From contig JAUIRK010001060.1 of the NCBI GenBank assembly GCA_030549495.1, positions 1 to 64,000 on the forward strand: a DNA stretch of 64,000 bases, given 5' to 3'. The first letter of the stretch is position 1, and each line of letters begins with the position of its first letter. The DNA is from Nectonema munidae (lineage: Eukaryota > Nematomorpha > Nectonematoida > Nectonematidae). The notes below the pieces were generated by a model. The model saw only the letters and a program-made list of their open reading frames with translations, searched no databases and was not told the DNA's origin. Of this stretch, positions 1-11,544 are shown one piece after another. The translations under genes were made by a program, and so were the position numbers.

Positions 1-875
1 CCCGGAGGTCTTGCCAGACCTCTGATATACAAAAGATTCTAGATCTTTTACATAAAAAAAGAACAAATTAAAATTTTTGATTGATGGAAACGTAAAGTAA
101 AACATTATCAAAATTTTATTTATCCAGTTAAATCAAAGAGTTTGCATGTCACTCCTAAGAAAAAAAAATAGTATAACTTTTTAAAAGTAAATTTGGAAGA
201 AAAAATCTGTTTCAAAAAATTAACCAAATAAGACTTTTAATATAACGAAAGCTTTACTTTTTTGTTACACTATTCTTTTTGTTATTGTAAAGGGAAGGAT
301 TTTATTTGAAATAATTTAATTGAAGTTTTGCAAATTACTTTTAATAATAATTATGAATAAAAACCTTGTAGTACTGACGAAGGTACCTATAATTACATTA
401 TTAGAATAATCATTTTTTGGACATAGTCTCAAATTTAATTTGAAGTTTTAAAAATTTTCTTCACCAGTGTCGAGATGAAATAATGAATCCAATTTTGTGG
501 AAAGCAAAGATAAATGAATATGTGCATTCTAGCGCCGATTTTGATAATTCACATTTGTTCCTCAAATGGCATAATTGTTGACAAATGCCAACTAAATAGG
601 CCTTATTTTAATGTGTAAAATTTAGAAAAGTTTGTTAGGGTTGAGGTTTGGTTTAGTGCTACATGAATTCCCAAATCTTTTTTGTCTATTTGAACTACAA
701 AGATAAATACCGATCGACTCCTCAAATCTGCGACTCTTGTGGATTCTGCTTAGTGACGTAGAAAAGAATTTTAACCAAGAGAAAGCCAAAATGTTCCACA
801 AGGAAAAAAAACTCAAGAATAGCTTACACGATATTATGTTTACACCACTACTATCACGATTCAGTTTTTTTTATT
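1..875. other. AT-rich DNA without a recognised gene
   Basis: Nothing coding is recognised here. The first 25 bases hold a small hairpin (AGGTCT/AGACCT around TGCC). Positions about 40-105 are a partial copy of the palindromic repeat found complete near 2971-3185. The rest is low-complexity A/T sequence. Confidence 0.5.
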
Positions 876-880
876 TCCAG

Positions 881-1026
881 GATTGCAAAGTCTGAGGGAA
901 AATATTCAAAAACTCGATAAATTTAACGCTACCTCTCCTCTTCCAACTTCGACAAAAGAAGGGACACTCCAGGAATTAAAAAAATATATTTTTAAAAAAG
1001 AAATTTTGATGAACTCCTTAATTAAT
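881..1026 (+). CDS. possible exon of an unrecognised gene
   Basis: A pyrimidine tract ending TTTATTTCCAG at 880 is followed by an open frame starting LQSLRENIQKLDKFNATSPL and continuing as TKEGTLQELKKYIFKKEIL. The composition is less A/T-biased than the flanks and the first part reads like a charged amphipathic helix. The frame runs straight into a TTAA-flanked MITE at 1027, so its natural end is lost or lies inside the repeat. No domain is recognised and no partner exon was found upstream. It may be a genuine exon interrupted by the MITE, or simply a chance frame. Confidence 0.2.
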
Positions 1027-1145
1027 TTAACTATAGTCGACTTTACAAAAATAAAATCGTCTGCGTTTATCAAGGCTCTTTATTAATACAAATCTTCTGC
1101 TTTACATTAGATATCGTCTGATTATTCTGGTCGTTAACGGGTTAA
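1027..1145. mobile_element. TTAA-flanked MITE, copy 1 (piggyBac type)
   Basis: This 119-bp segment starts TTAACTATAGTCGAC and ends GGTCGTTAACGGGTTAA. The ends are weakly inverted (TTAAC...CGAC) and TTAA lies at both edges, as expected for piggyBac-type insertion. It is clearly homologous, in reverse orientation, to 28467-28593, sharing the blocks GTCGACTTTACAAAAATA and AATACAAATCTTCTGC. It is more distantly related to the pair at 46622-46881 (AGATATCGTCTG). It has no coding capacity. Confidence 0.6.
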
Positions 1146-2680
1146 TTTAACTAGATACCGACTCTAATCCAGGTCCTTCACATACCGATGGGAAGAAGGG
1201 CATACGCTAGGAGGGACACTTCTGGTCCGCGAATATAGATAAAAACAATTGTTTACGAATGAGAAAAAAACATGACATTTTTAAGAGCGGAGCTTGGCGA
1301 GGGGTATCGGTAAAAATGACTCCCCACTGCGACTCACACTCCCTAACTCTGTTATTTCTCATAATAGACCACCACCACTATTACATGGTCTTAAAATTGG
1401 AGATTTTTTATTGCACCATTTACAAAAAAACGGCAAATTTAAAATAAAAATGTCAAGAGCGGAGTATAAAAAAACGCCAATTTCCAAGTATAGGCACACC
1501 GCTACATTTCGCTAATACAATTTCACAAAAATTTATGAAGTTTCGAACACTAGTTGAACCGTTCTCAACGCTTAAAAAGAAAAATCCTGAAACAAAATCT
1601 AATAAGGTAAAGAGCGTGAGGCTTACAATGAATAATATTAGACATGATGATGATAAGAATGACAATTTTTGGCGAAAAATCAATCAACAAGAAGCACAAC
1701 TGGTTTGTTGTGCAGAAGCGTGGTTGCGAAATAACGAGGAAAAAATCAATACACGAGAGTTCAATATTGGTGAAATGTGTGATACAACCAAATCCTAATT
1801 ATTTTATCATTCTTTTCTACAAGGAGGAGAATAATTGTTTCTTGCAGATACCATAGTCCCGCACAAAATGTTGAGTTCAGAATCTACATAGAGATAGACT
1901 ATCCTAACGCCAATAAATAACTGATGGCGCAAAAATGTATCTATGTCTTATTTCAGTTTAGTAAATTGATTTAGCTTCTAGTATTTCAGCCCCTAATGGG
2001 AATTCAAATAAGTTTCAATTTGGCCACTCGATTCTACGAATGAAAATAAGGAATTGGGTCGTTGAAGATTGTTGATGACTTCCTTTCCAGCAATCAATAT
2101 TATAAAATGAGTTTTGTCTAGTGAACCTTTATTCCCCTACATTTCAGGCCAACTTCTATTCCAACGATAAATGCCAGCAATTTTGTCAAGTATTTATACC
2201 TCAGCAAGGGGATAAATTCGCTCATCCTTAACATAGCGAAAACAAAAATCTACATGTTAGCAATTGTTTTCGCTTATATTTCGTCTCTAATCAGCTGGAT
2301 AGCATTTTGTGATAGATCTCCTATAACTTTTTAACACCAATAGACTACAAATAATTTAGAGGCTATTAGATAATAATTAAATATTTTATAGCTTTTCGCA
2401 AACTCATTCTTTGAAAGCAAGATTTGTAGCAAGAATTGACTTGATAAATTCATCACATTTACATCATTTAGTTAGATGTAGAAAGCAGTTTACCAAATTT
2501 TGAAATATTTATGGTTTTTAGGCAAAATAGAGTGGACATCAGTATCCAAAATTGAATGAATAGAACTATTGATTTCCAGAATAGTTAAAATAATAATTTA
2601 TCAAGTGATTGCCATTTCAAAAAAGTAATCGAATCCAACATCGTTATACTTGAAGGTTGTGTTATTTTGATTACATATAC
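1146..2680. other. unexplained stretch with weak open frames
   Basis: The part 1200-1800 is somewhat less A/T-rich and holds two overlapping + frames of 70-90 codons (one at 1535-1798 contains NFWRKINQQEAQLVCCAEAW). They show no known domain, no good splice context and no homology I recognise. The part 1860-2680 is plain AT-rich sequence. It may be a decayed transposon or an unidentified exon, but I cannot support a gene. Confidence 0.3.
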
Positions 2681-2689
2681 TTGTTTTAG

Positions 2690-2960
2690 TAGTTTATTAC
2701 AGTCAACTCGTAACAATAAACTCTTTCTAACTGACGCCGGTCGACGCATAGCTCAAGTTGCGCAACCAAAGAAAAGTTAGTAATACCATTGTCGCGCTTT
2801 GGTACCCTTACCAATAGAACGCGTCTACAATATCCTATTTTGGTAGTAGAATTCGATGCTAAAATAGGGTGTTTCATCAATCGCACCTCGCCCGATACGA
2901 GTAGTGGGGAATTTAGTTTGGGCGATGTGATGCGCACGTTCATCCCCAATCGCGATTCTT
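2690..2960 (-). other. GC-rich patch with an 87-codon open frame
   Basis: About 250 bases near 45-50% G+C stand out against flanks near 25-30%, with CpG-containing words (GCGCTTTGGTACCC, CGCGTCTAC, GGGCGATGTGATGCGCACG). The minus strand is open for 87 codons (2686-2949) beginning MGMNVRITSPKLNSPLLVSG. No domain, signal peptide or splice partner is recognised. The abrupt compositional change suggests an inserted sequence or an old exon; I cannot choose between them. Confidence 0.25.
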
Positions 2961-2970
2961 AATTTTTGAG

Positions 2971-3185
2971 TTTTTACTTTACGGTTCCGTCAATCAAAAA
3001 TTTTTCAAGCAATTATTTATTGTTGTGATGTCAATCAAACTATACATTTTTAAACGTTGTTTATTTCGTTGATATATAATACTAAAGTTTCAAGATCTTT
3101 TACATAAAACTAACTAAATTTAAAAAATTTTTGAACAAATTACAAAATATCAAAATTTTTGATTGACGGAACTGTAAAGTAAAAC
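2971..3185. mobile_element. palindromic MITE-like repeat
   Basis: The left arm near 2971-3010 (TTTTTACTTTACGGTTCCGT, then CAATCAAAAATTTTT) is matched in reverse complement by the right arm near 3150-3185 (AAAATTTTTGATTGACGGAA, then CTGTAAAGTAAAAC). The interior is A/T-rich and non-coding. A one-armed partial copy lies at about 40-105. The shape is that of a short non-autonomous inverted-repeat element; superfamily not determined. Confidence 0.55.
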
Positions 3186-3219
3186 ATTCCTATAGAATTA
3201 GCCATTTGGCAATTTATTC

Positions 3220-3560
3220 ATTCATGGACCCCTTTAAGAAGTTGATGAAAGCTATGGACCCTACAAGATTTTCGCATAAAAAGTCAAAAAATAACTTCGC
3301 ATGCAATTAATATTTCTACTTTATTTTATTGACATGAATTATTCGATCTCAAATGACGTCAGGTAGCAAAGAAAATTTTACGAGAATTCAAGGAGAAAAG
3401 ACACAAGTCATCGCTTGCTATTTATTCAAACTTTAAAGGTTAGCTTTTTGTTTCAATTATTTTTGCACGTACTAACTCATTTTAAGTTTTTTTACAGTAA
3501 TGAAAAACTGTTCACGGACCCCCAGCGATGCAGCAATGGACCCCAGCTTAAGAACGACTG
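3220..3560. mobile_element. non-autonomous hAT remnant
   Basis: Read on the minus strand, the right end begins CAGTCGTTCTTAAGCTGGGG followed by TCCATTGCTGC and GGGGGTCCGTGAA. This is the classic CAGNGGTTCTTAA...GGGGTCC style terminus of hAT (Charlie-like) non-autonomous elements. The left part carries related GGACCC-containing words (CATGGACCCCTTTAAGAAG). The left terminus and an 8-bp target duplication were not found, so the copy is probably truncated or old. Confidence 0.45.
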
Positions 3561-3569
3561 TTCTAGATA

Positions 3570-4850
3570 GTTCCCTCGCTACTAGATAACTTTATACGAA
3601 TGGAAAATAATTGTTAGCTCTGAAATGTTTTGAATATGATGACAGCTACATGAGTATGTTTGATTATTTTCGTTTCTTTCCGATATTTTCATTTAATTTT
3701 TTAATGTTACAGTGAATCACTATGAGCTACTGTAAATTTTTTACCCATAAAACATTTATTTTGGACATAAAATAACCGTTTAAAATAATAGACATGATGT
3801 CAGGTACAACTTTTGAAAATTTTAGCATAAGAATCCTTACTTGCAGGAAAGGCGATCGATCACGCAAGAAAAAGTATTAAGAGGAATTAAAGAGTGGATA
3901 ACTTTTTATTCACCGAAAAAAGTAGGCTTATCAAAGAGATAGCTTGGATGCCAGAATGAATCAATACGGGATTGGAATGAAATGAGTATTGGTAATAATT
4001 ATTCCTGAAAGAGTGTTGTTATTAATTAAAAGGATTCACTTGACATATGCGCTTTTTCCAAACCACTTGTTAACCTTGAACACAACGTCATCATCATTTG
4101 AATGGAATACATAGCACGCGGATATGGATTGCAGGTTTTATTTAAAATTTCAATAATGTATTTACTCATAAACAAATATATTGTACTTTTCAATGTCACG
4201 AGGGGATCTATACTTTCATATGCTGGTACACGCGCTCATCCTTGCAACTATTTCCTTTTACTCAAACTGATGGAACATGCCATAAACTTTACATGTCTTT
4301 GAAATTATTTTAAATCATCTGTCTCATGGAGAAGAAATCACACACATTTTATCTCTTATTTCTGTGCTTGAATTTATGTCTGTTAACATGAATTGATTTT
4401 TAGCTAGATTCCTAACTAAACTTAACCATATACTCTCACTTTTGATTTATTTTTCAAATATTTACTTAGGCCTCCCTGTTAACAAGTTAAGTAAGAGATC
4501 ACCTAACGTGTTTCTTGATTGTTAGGTAAAAACCTAGAAAATATTGGAGCATGAAAAAATTAGAATTTGTCAATTCATCACTTAAAAGTTCATTTTATTT
4601 AACTAAAATTGTAAAAGAAATAAAAAACTATTTGAATTTATAAATTCTCAGTTTTTTGAGTCTATAATTTTTTCGTAACAAAACTTTAAAAATGGCCCTG
4701 ATTTGATACCGTCAATAATTTTCCCTTTTCAACGTCACGTATATAATTACATATAATTTATAAAAAGATATTATTCATTGCAATTTATATTTGGAGCAAG
4801 TTTTGGTTGGTGGGGGTTTTTGATCTATGTTGAGTCCACACCAGAAAAAA
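3570..4850. other. AT-rich DNA, no feature seen
   Basis: I found no recognisable gene, RNA or repeat boundary here. The short + frame at 4102-4302 has no coding character beyond chance. Confidence 0.4.
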
Positions 4851-4856
4851 ATTAAG

Positions 4857-5000
4857 TCGGCAGATGGTCTAGGGGAAAGAGCGTGGGGTCTCGATCCAGA
4901 TGGTTTGGGTTCGATTTCTGATTGTGACTATCCTTATAACATCTGTCCAGCTATGGAAATTTATTCTTCCCTTGAATGCGATACCGACAACTAAAAAAAT
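4857..5000 (+). mobile_element. tRNA-derived SINE (head region)
   Basis: GGCAGATGGTCTAGGGGAAA resembles a pol III A box, and GGGTTCGATTTC 45-50 bases later resembles a B box, giving a tRNA-like head. It does not fold into a credible tRNA acceptor stem and runs on into an unrelated tail (CATCTGTCCAGCTATGG...), so a SINE fits better than a functional tRNA gene. Only one copy of this subtype is evident in the window. Confidence 0.45.
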
Positions 5001-5289
5001 GTTGTGTTTAATATTCGCTATAGTTCGAGACTTTGCAAATGCCTCTGTTAACCATAGAGTGTTCCAAATTTTGGCTATATTTAGATTTTACAAAAACGTC
5101 ACTATAAAAAAACATTCTTCATAATAATTTCTTCCTTTTCGGCAACTTGCTGAAAGAGTACCTGTTGCAGTTAAATTAAATGAGTATTTTTGTGTTATAT
5201 CAAAAATAATACATTGATATTGATTTAAAAACAACGCCCACAATATTGGGATAATTGCGGAGTTTGTAAAAATGAAACGAGTCCAATTT

Positions 5290-6215
5290 CTTATTTTCTT
5301 AGGAAAACAGGTTTTATAAAGAAATATACGAAAAAAATCAATACTTTTGTAATAAATACAAAAAAAATGGAAAAGTTTTTTGGCTAAAATTACAAACTCA
5401 ATCTGAATTTGAAGAAGTATTACAAATACATATAGATACTATAGTTCTCTTTTAAAGATTATAAAAGATGAGTTTCTTATTTAGGAAATTTTGATAAAAA
5501 AGAAGGATAAATAGTTGTTTTTGAATATATTGGTTTATACCCTGATTCTTTGAAGAAAAAAAAGACAGAACTCCCAGTAAAATATTACAAAAGTTTCCAG
5601 AAGAATGTGGAAGGAGTGAGGCCAAAAAAATTACACGGGTACAACTTTTGAAAAACGATGAAGAATTTGATAGATCTTTAATAAATGTCAAACAAATTAT
5701 AAACCTGAAGTATAATGCTAATAAAGTAAAAGGTATACATGCGAAGAATTTTACGGATAATATTTTATTCATTCATAAAAAGTTACATTCACACCCCCTT
5801 TTTTCAAGCAGTTTAATGAACCATCAGTTATTATTCTTTACACTGAACAACAAATCGTTGATCTGAAAAGGTTTTGCTGTTACAATGATAAAAATACTAT
5901 TCTCAACATTGAAAAGGTGTTTAACTCAAGCAATCTACATATGAATTTTACAACTTTGTAGCATTTAGGAGTCAATAGGAGAAATTTCAATAAAATTTCA
6001 CACATTTTCTCGTCCTATCAATGTTTCCTTTTCGATGTTTTTGATGAGATCAAGCGAAATATGTTCAAGTTTTCACCGCATATAATAGATTCAGATGATG
6101 AGAAATCTTTAAAAACCGCACTAAGTGATATTTTTGAGAAAAGTTCTCTAATAACTTGCACTAGACATATTGCAGAATTTTCAGAGGAAAGGAGAATTTG
6201 AATTTCATTTAAATT
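5290..6215 (+). pseudogene. MULE-type transposase relic
   Basis: The plus strand, read across frame changes, gives segments resembling Mutator-like transposases: SVIILYTEQQIVDLKRFCCY, then a cysteine-poor core, then IIDSDDEKSLKTALSDIFEK followed by LITCTRHIAEF. The last block matches the familiar 'SDEEKALxxAxxxxFP...CTRHL' region of the MULE DDE domain, and the first block matches its usual N-terminal neighbour. A longer clean frame is 5648-5866 (KNDEEFDRSLINVKQIINLK). Several stops and frame shifts make it dead. Terminal inverted repeats were not identified; the upstream part (5280-5500) and downstream to about 6540 may belong to the same element. Confidence 0.5.
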
Positions 6216-6219
6216 TTAA

Positions 6220-6930
6220 AAGATTTTAAGTTTTCAGCTAATTGGGTAGAGAAATATGATGAGCAAAAAGTAAATGTCTTGAAAAGATTCTTTGCATAAA
6301 AATGAGGGCTCTTTGTTTATTTTTTCTAAAGATTATGAAATTCAAATGAAAACTTCTAAGAGACCAAAATTGTAGATTTTTCACAATAAAGATTTTTATT
6401 TAATTATTTATTGTCTTTATATTTTAGACTAAATTAGCCATGAAAAAACGACGTGCCAATGCACGAGAAGGGAGTCAACTAGATGCCTTAGAGGACGTGG
6501 ATGGGAGTTAGCTGTTACTTGGAAATCACCTCTGTTTTATATTTTTTACGATGGGATCTTTAGAAGTAGTTATATTTCAAAATTTCTGAAAGTTTTTTTT
6601 TAGAAGATTCCGGTTTATTCGTAACATTTTAGTGAAATTTTTGAACTTCTAAAACTCAGCAAAAAATATTTTTTAATTTTCTTAAAATAGCCTCAAATAA
6701 ATGAGCTTGATGATTTGAAGAATAAATTTAACAATATAAGACATTAAATCAATGGTTGGTTTTGATTAGTTGATTATAATCTATAGTTAATTGGATAGTT
6801 ATCCATATTTCATAATAAGATGTTTCAAGAATGTGTCCATTAAATAACACTAAAAATAGAAATAGATTGGACTTTGAAAACATTCTTTATATGCAAACGT
6901 TTTCTAATGAATGTCTTTATCAAGGATATA
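6220..6930. other. AT-rich DNA between two transposons
   Basis: I see no gene. The first 300 bases may be the tail of the MULE-like relic. The last bases lead directly to the TA target site of the Tigger element. Confidence 0.35.
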
Positions 6931-6932
6931 TA

Positions 6933-9125
6933 CAGTGGACTCTCCCAAAACCAGACCCTCTCCGGACCGAAAAAAATTTCCGGTATTTCGAAATTCTGGT
7001 TACTCGAAACGGCCATTTTTTATACAACTAAAAAACCGAATCTAACATAAAACTTATTCTATAAAGAAAGCCTATAACACTCTTTTTAAGTTTTTTTGTA
7101 AACTAAAGTCTAAGTTATAAAATTTTATAAATAAAAAAAAAATTATTTTTTTATTAAATTTATTTGTTTTAAAAATTTTTTCCCATTAAAATTTCTTTCT
7201 CAATTTCTTCCGTAAAGTCTTGAAGTTTTTCATTTAGCTTTTCGTAGTTAGAGGCTTTTATTAAACAGCATTTTTTGATTTGATTTATCATAGTTACCAC
7301 TTCCTTAAAAGTCAAATTCTGATCATCATTATCTTTTTCATCATGTTCTTCCTCAACCGCAACTTCAAAATTTTCTTCTTCCATTTTTAGAGTAGATTTC
7401 AATTAAAGCATTCTCGCAATCATTTCCAACTTCCTCCACTGGAACTAGCTCATCTATTTTTTTATAATTATCGAAAGCTGCGAGATCATACACTTCACTG
7501 ACCAAATCCTTCAAATACTCGTCATCTTTATCTTCAAATTCTCCTTCATTATCATCACTAAGTCTTTTTATATCAAATCCACATCTTTTAAAGCACTTGG
7601 AAATCATACTATCAGTCGTTTCTTTCCATGTTTGGGAAGACCAATTTACAGCGTCTAGAACACTCATTTGTTTCACGATATAGCTCCCTGTATTCACATC
7701 ATCAATTTTGGAAAGCACACTGCGTAACAATTTCACCCTATACTTGTTCTTGAAAACTTTAATTATGCCTTGATCAAACGGTTGTAGTACGGATGTTGTA
7801 TTTGCTGGAAGAAAAGCAAGCTTCACGTGGCTTATTTCAAAATGAACGTGTAAAGAGGCATTATCAAGAAACAATAAAATTTTCCGTTTTTGAAATCTCA
7901 TTTTAGAGTTAAGTTCATCAAGATATTCCTCAAATAAGGAACCAGTCATCCACGCTTTCCTGTTGAATTTCCATGTAACCGGCAAACGCTCCGTGTCAAT
8001 CGATTTAAAACATCTTGCTTTTGAGCTCGCCCAATTATCAAGGGTTTTTACTAAATTATAAAAAAACAAATTTGATTTAAAATTAGAAAAAATATTCAAA
8101 AAAATTTGTTTTACCTTTTATCCAATCATGCTACAAGTCAACATTATTGTTAGAAAACTTGATTCCTTTGACATCATCATTTTTGAAGGACAAAGTTTTG
8201 TCTGGCAAAGCTCGAAAAAATAAACCAGTCTCATCACAATTAAAAATATTTTCCGGCTTATACCCTTTGCATAAGTAATGAATACTATTTTCCAATCATT
8301 AACAACTTCCATATTTACATCTCCCCTTTCTCCACAAACTGTAAGTTGCTTTATATTGTGTCTTATTTTCCATTTGCTAAGCCAACCTTCTGAAGCTTTA
8401 TGGTTTTCATTATCCATTTTTTCAGCGAATTGTTCGGCCTTATCTCTTATTATGGGTCCAGAAACAGGAATATTCTTGTCGCGTGCAGTTTTGAACCAGT
8501 TAAGCATTAATTCATCAATATCAGTAAACTTTGTTTTAATCACTCTAAATTTGAATGCACTTGATGCTTTGCTTTGAACTTTATATTTATCCTTAGCCTT
8601 CAAAATATCGTAGATGGTTGACTTGCCTAAAGAGTATTTTATTGTTACCTCGGCAACGCTCAACCCCTTTTCAACATCATTTATCAAACTTATTTTTGAA
8701 TTTAAGTCAATCTCATTTCTTTTTTTTTTAGGCATTATGTTTTTTTCAAACCAATGAAGAAAAGGTACACAAAAATACAATTAATTTATTTACAAATAAA
8801 AAAAAGTTCAAATGTAATGCGAATTTTTCAAGTTTAAAATAAAGTAAATTACCATTTTAGTTTTATGAAACGTAAAAAGTATAAAAATAATAATGGACTC
8901 TTAAAAAAGCAAGAAATATCATGAATCTAAGCCAAATTTCGGTTTAAATAACAATATTTTGTCTGTTGGGACTAATTTTTTTTTTTCGGTTTCCAGAATT
9001 TCGAATTCCGGTTTATTTTATTAGGCATAACGTATTAAGTATAGGCAAATTTCGGGACTGAAAATATATTCCGATTTCTCATAAATTTCGGTTTTTGGAG
9101 AGTCCGGTTTTAGGAGAGTTTACTG
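6933..9125 (-). mobile_element. Tigger (pogo-group) DNA transposon with both ends
   Basis: The element is 2,193 bp long and flanked by TA on both sides (6931-6932 and 9126-9127), as expected for the Tc1/mariner-pogo superfamily. The left end reads CAGTGGACTCTCCCAAAACC. The right end in reverse complement reads CAGTAAACTCTCCTAAAACC, continuing GGACTCTCCAAAAACCG. Both ends are thus inverted repeats over at least 30 bp with a few mismatches. The interior encodes a decayed transposase on the minus strand. Confidence 0.9.
7169..8735 (-). pseudogene. Tigger transposase (CENP-B HTH + DDE_1), broken
   Basis: Translation on the minus strand from the ATG at 8735 (MPKKKRNEIDLNSK) gives a psq-type helix-turn-helix (VAEVTIKYSLGKSTIYDILK). 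A CENP-B-type HTH follows (LMLNWFKTARDKNIPVSGPI). The DDE_1 catalytic domain then gives NCDETGLFFRALPDKTLSFK, KILLFLDNASLH and VLQPFDQGIIKVFKNKYR, supplying the three acidic positions. An acidic tail ends in EEIEKEILMGKNF. The frame is lost near 8265. About 100 bp near 8035-8145 are replaced by A/T-rich sequence where strand 2-3 of the catalytic core should be. A further shift lies near 7385. The copy is dead, but the termini remain good. Confidence 0.85.
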
Positions 9126-9129
9126 TACT

Positions 9130-10135
9130 TGTAAATTGGAATCTAATAAAGGCAACAATCTTGAAATAAAGGTATATCTTTTATAAAGAGATTCGCTTAG
9201 ATAACTTATGGATAAATAATTATTTTAAATTGTGCTCTTATTAATTTTTCAATATATTTTAAATTTACTATACTTCAAATTAGTTATAATTACTTTGTTA
9301 GTGCGCTAGTAAGATAATTTTTCTGTTGGTTAGTTGATTGATTATGTCACTTCTTTGATTTTGTTAATAGATCACACTTTTCTGTAAAAAATCTAATTGA
9401 CATAATACACCATATGTTTTTCTATGTCGAAATAATATACTCTGCAAATTTTATTTTATTGTTTTCTATTTTGTTTCCATAGTCACTAACTTTAAAGCTT
9501 TGAAAACAAATTTTACTTTTTTAAAGATAATTCAAAAGAATTATCATTGAAAAGTAGTTTAATCTATGGTCCAGTGATTTATTTCTCTTAATCTTTGCAT
9601 CACTTAAAGAAAGAAATTTTACATTCAAATATTTAAATCCATCATTATCTTTGTTCATTTTTTAAAGGACATTTTGGTTTTCGGACATTTAAGTTTTCAG
9701 ATGTTTTGATTATCGGACGTTTTTGTTTTCGTCGTATTTGACAATGCATCTTACCTTAGTTAGCTTAAAAATACCCCTATTTTTTCACTAAGTAAGATTG
9801 TGTGCTTGTTAGTCATATCTATAAGCCTAAAAATAAGATAATGGCAATTTTTACACGTGTTTTAGTTCTAACAAATTTATATAAAAATATGGAAAAAACT
9901 TTAAAAACAAAACTTTTAATCATATATCAAAAATCTTATAAATTATTTAAAATGGAGTTTTGTTTTTGAACAAAATGTTGAAGTTAGTAAAAAAAATAAG
10001 TAAAGAAAAAAGTAAAAAGTTTCTTCAGTATTAACACCACAAAAAGTTGCTTTTATTTCTAAAAAACGAACGAATTAGCTATTAGGTTATACAAAATGGG
10101 TTTTAGATAATATATTTGAACTTTTTCTATCAAAG
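9130..10135. other. AT-rich DNA with a short tandem patch
   Basis: At about 9667-9735 a 16-17 base unit, GGACATTTTGGTTTTC and variants, occurs four times in tandem. The remainder shows no coding or structural feature that I can support. Confidence 0.4.
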
Positions 10136-10139
10136 AGAA

Positions 10140-10360
10140 CTTTTTTGTTTCCCATAATGGTTTGCAATTCAAAATTTACCACAAAGCTGCAAATTAGGCC
10201 CACTTTTATTTATTCTTTACAAATGACATTGCCTATCAATCACATAACTATTGCTTAACTACAATCTATGCTGATGATGTTATGTTAATGTTTAAACTTT
10301 CATCTTATGTCTCTAGTGAATGTCGTGTTGTCTGCCAATATATACTTGAACCTGTCATAA
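10140..10360 (+). pseudogene. LINE reverse transcriptase scrap
   Basis: A short degenerate stretch translates, with frame changes, to words typical of the palm domain: LGPLLFI, then FTNDIAYQSHNYCLTTIYAD, where YADD (about 10267-10278) is the catalytic box of non-LTR reverse transcriptases. No endonuclease domain and no 3' tail are attached, so this is an isolated fragment. Confidence 0.5.
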
Positions 10361-10415
10361 TATTATGAATTAAAATTTAGAAAAACGTAATTTTATTGAG
10401 GTAAATCTTTTTATC

Positions 10416-10806
10416 AAAAAACTCTCAAAAATACCCCATACGACACAAAATAGGTCAAAATACCCCAAAATAACAAAAAATTCTATAATTTAATCAAAAG
10501 ATAAAAAAGTCTCTTTATAATTATTTCAAAAAATTAAGAGTTATTTGTTAGATTTTTTAATAGAAATGCAAAAATTCACACACTCAAAAAAATTGATTTT
10601 CTTATAACTTTGACAAAAAAATCCTCTTTTTGGGCGTTTTGTATAACTTAAGTATATTTGTGTAAAAATACGAATAGAAAAAATATGATTTTATACAATA
10701 ATTAGAAGAAAATTATTTTACGTTTTGATCATATTGTAGAATATTCTTGATGTTTATGAGTAATATATTGTATTTTTTGTTATGGAGTGTTTTTGAGAGT
10801 TTTTGG
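10416..10806. mobile_element. inverted-repeat MITE
   Basis: The left end AAAAACTCTCAAAAATACCC is matched by the reverse complement of the right end (AAAAACTCTCAAAAACACTC), followed on both sides by CAT and further A-rich similarity (AAAATAGG / AAAACAAATT). The interior of about 340 bp is non-coding and A/T-rich. The superfamily is not clear from the ends, and the target duplication is obscured by the poly-A/T flanks. Confidence 0.5.
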
Positions 10807-11544
10807 CTGTTTTAATTTGTTTTGGGTAAAAAACAACCACTTAATCGGCAAAATAACTTAACATAAGTATAATGTTGATTAATATTATATAAATAATATA
10901 AGTTAATTCTTAAAATTTTTAAACAAACTCGATTTAAGATTATATTTTTACCATTTTCTTCATTATATTTACTTTTTGATGTCAAAAAGCATCAAGATTG
11001 GAAAAAAATCTAGAAATTATTACACACTTTAATAACCAAATAAGAGACCGGATATAGAAGCACATTCACTTTGACAAATACACAAACAAATGCAGATAAA
11101 CACAAACACCTAATAAATTCTTAAAAGAAAAAAATAGTACCATACATTTTTTAGAAAAGGTATAAAAGTTGAGAAAATAGCTTTAGATTATAACTCCAAA
11201 AATAAATGTCAGTAGGGAGTTTTGCTATTGCGCATATCTGTAACATTTGACATTACACTTGTAAAAAATAGTTTTCTCTCTCTTTCACTCGTCTCTAGAC
11301 AAATGTTGAATCAAAGGGTCATTTTTTATATGTAAATTAGGGATATAACTTTTTTTAACTTGAAAACACTGTAGTATTTTTCCGATGAATAATTTTGTTA
11401 GAAACTAAAAAATGCCAATTTTATCGTAAAATGTTCAAAAAACCTAGTGGACACGGGTAAAAATCTAATTAAATAGTAGGGATTAAAAACGTATGAAAAG
11501 CTAAAAAGCATTAGTAGCTAAAAATTTGGATGTTAGATATTTAT

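Noticed and set aside
4857-4930. functional tRNA gene
   Set aside because: A and B boxes are present, but no acceptor stem closes and the sequence continues as a SINE-like tail.
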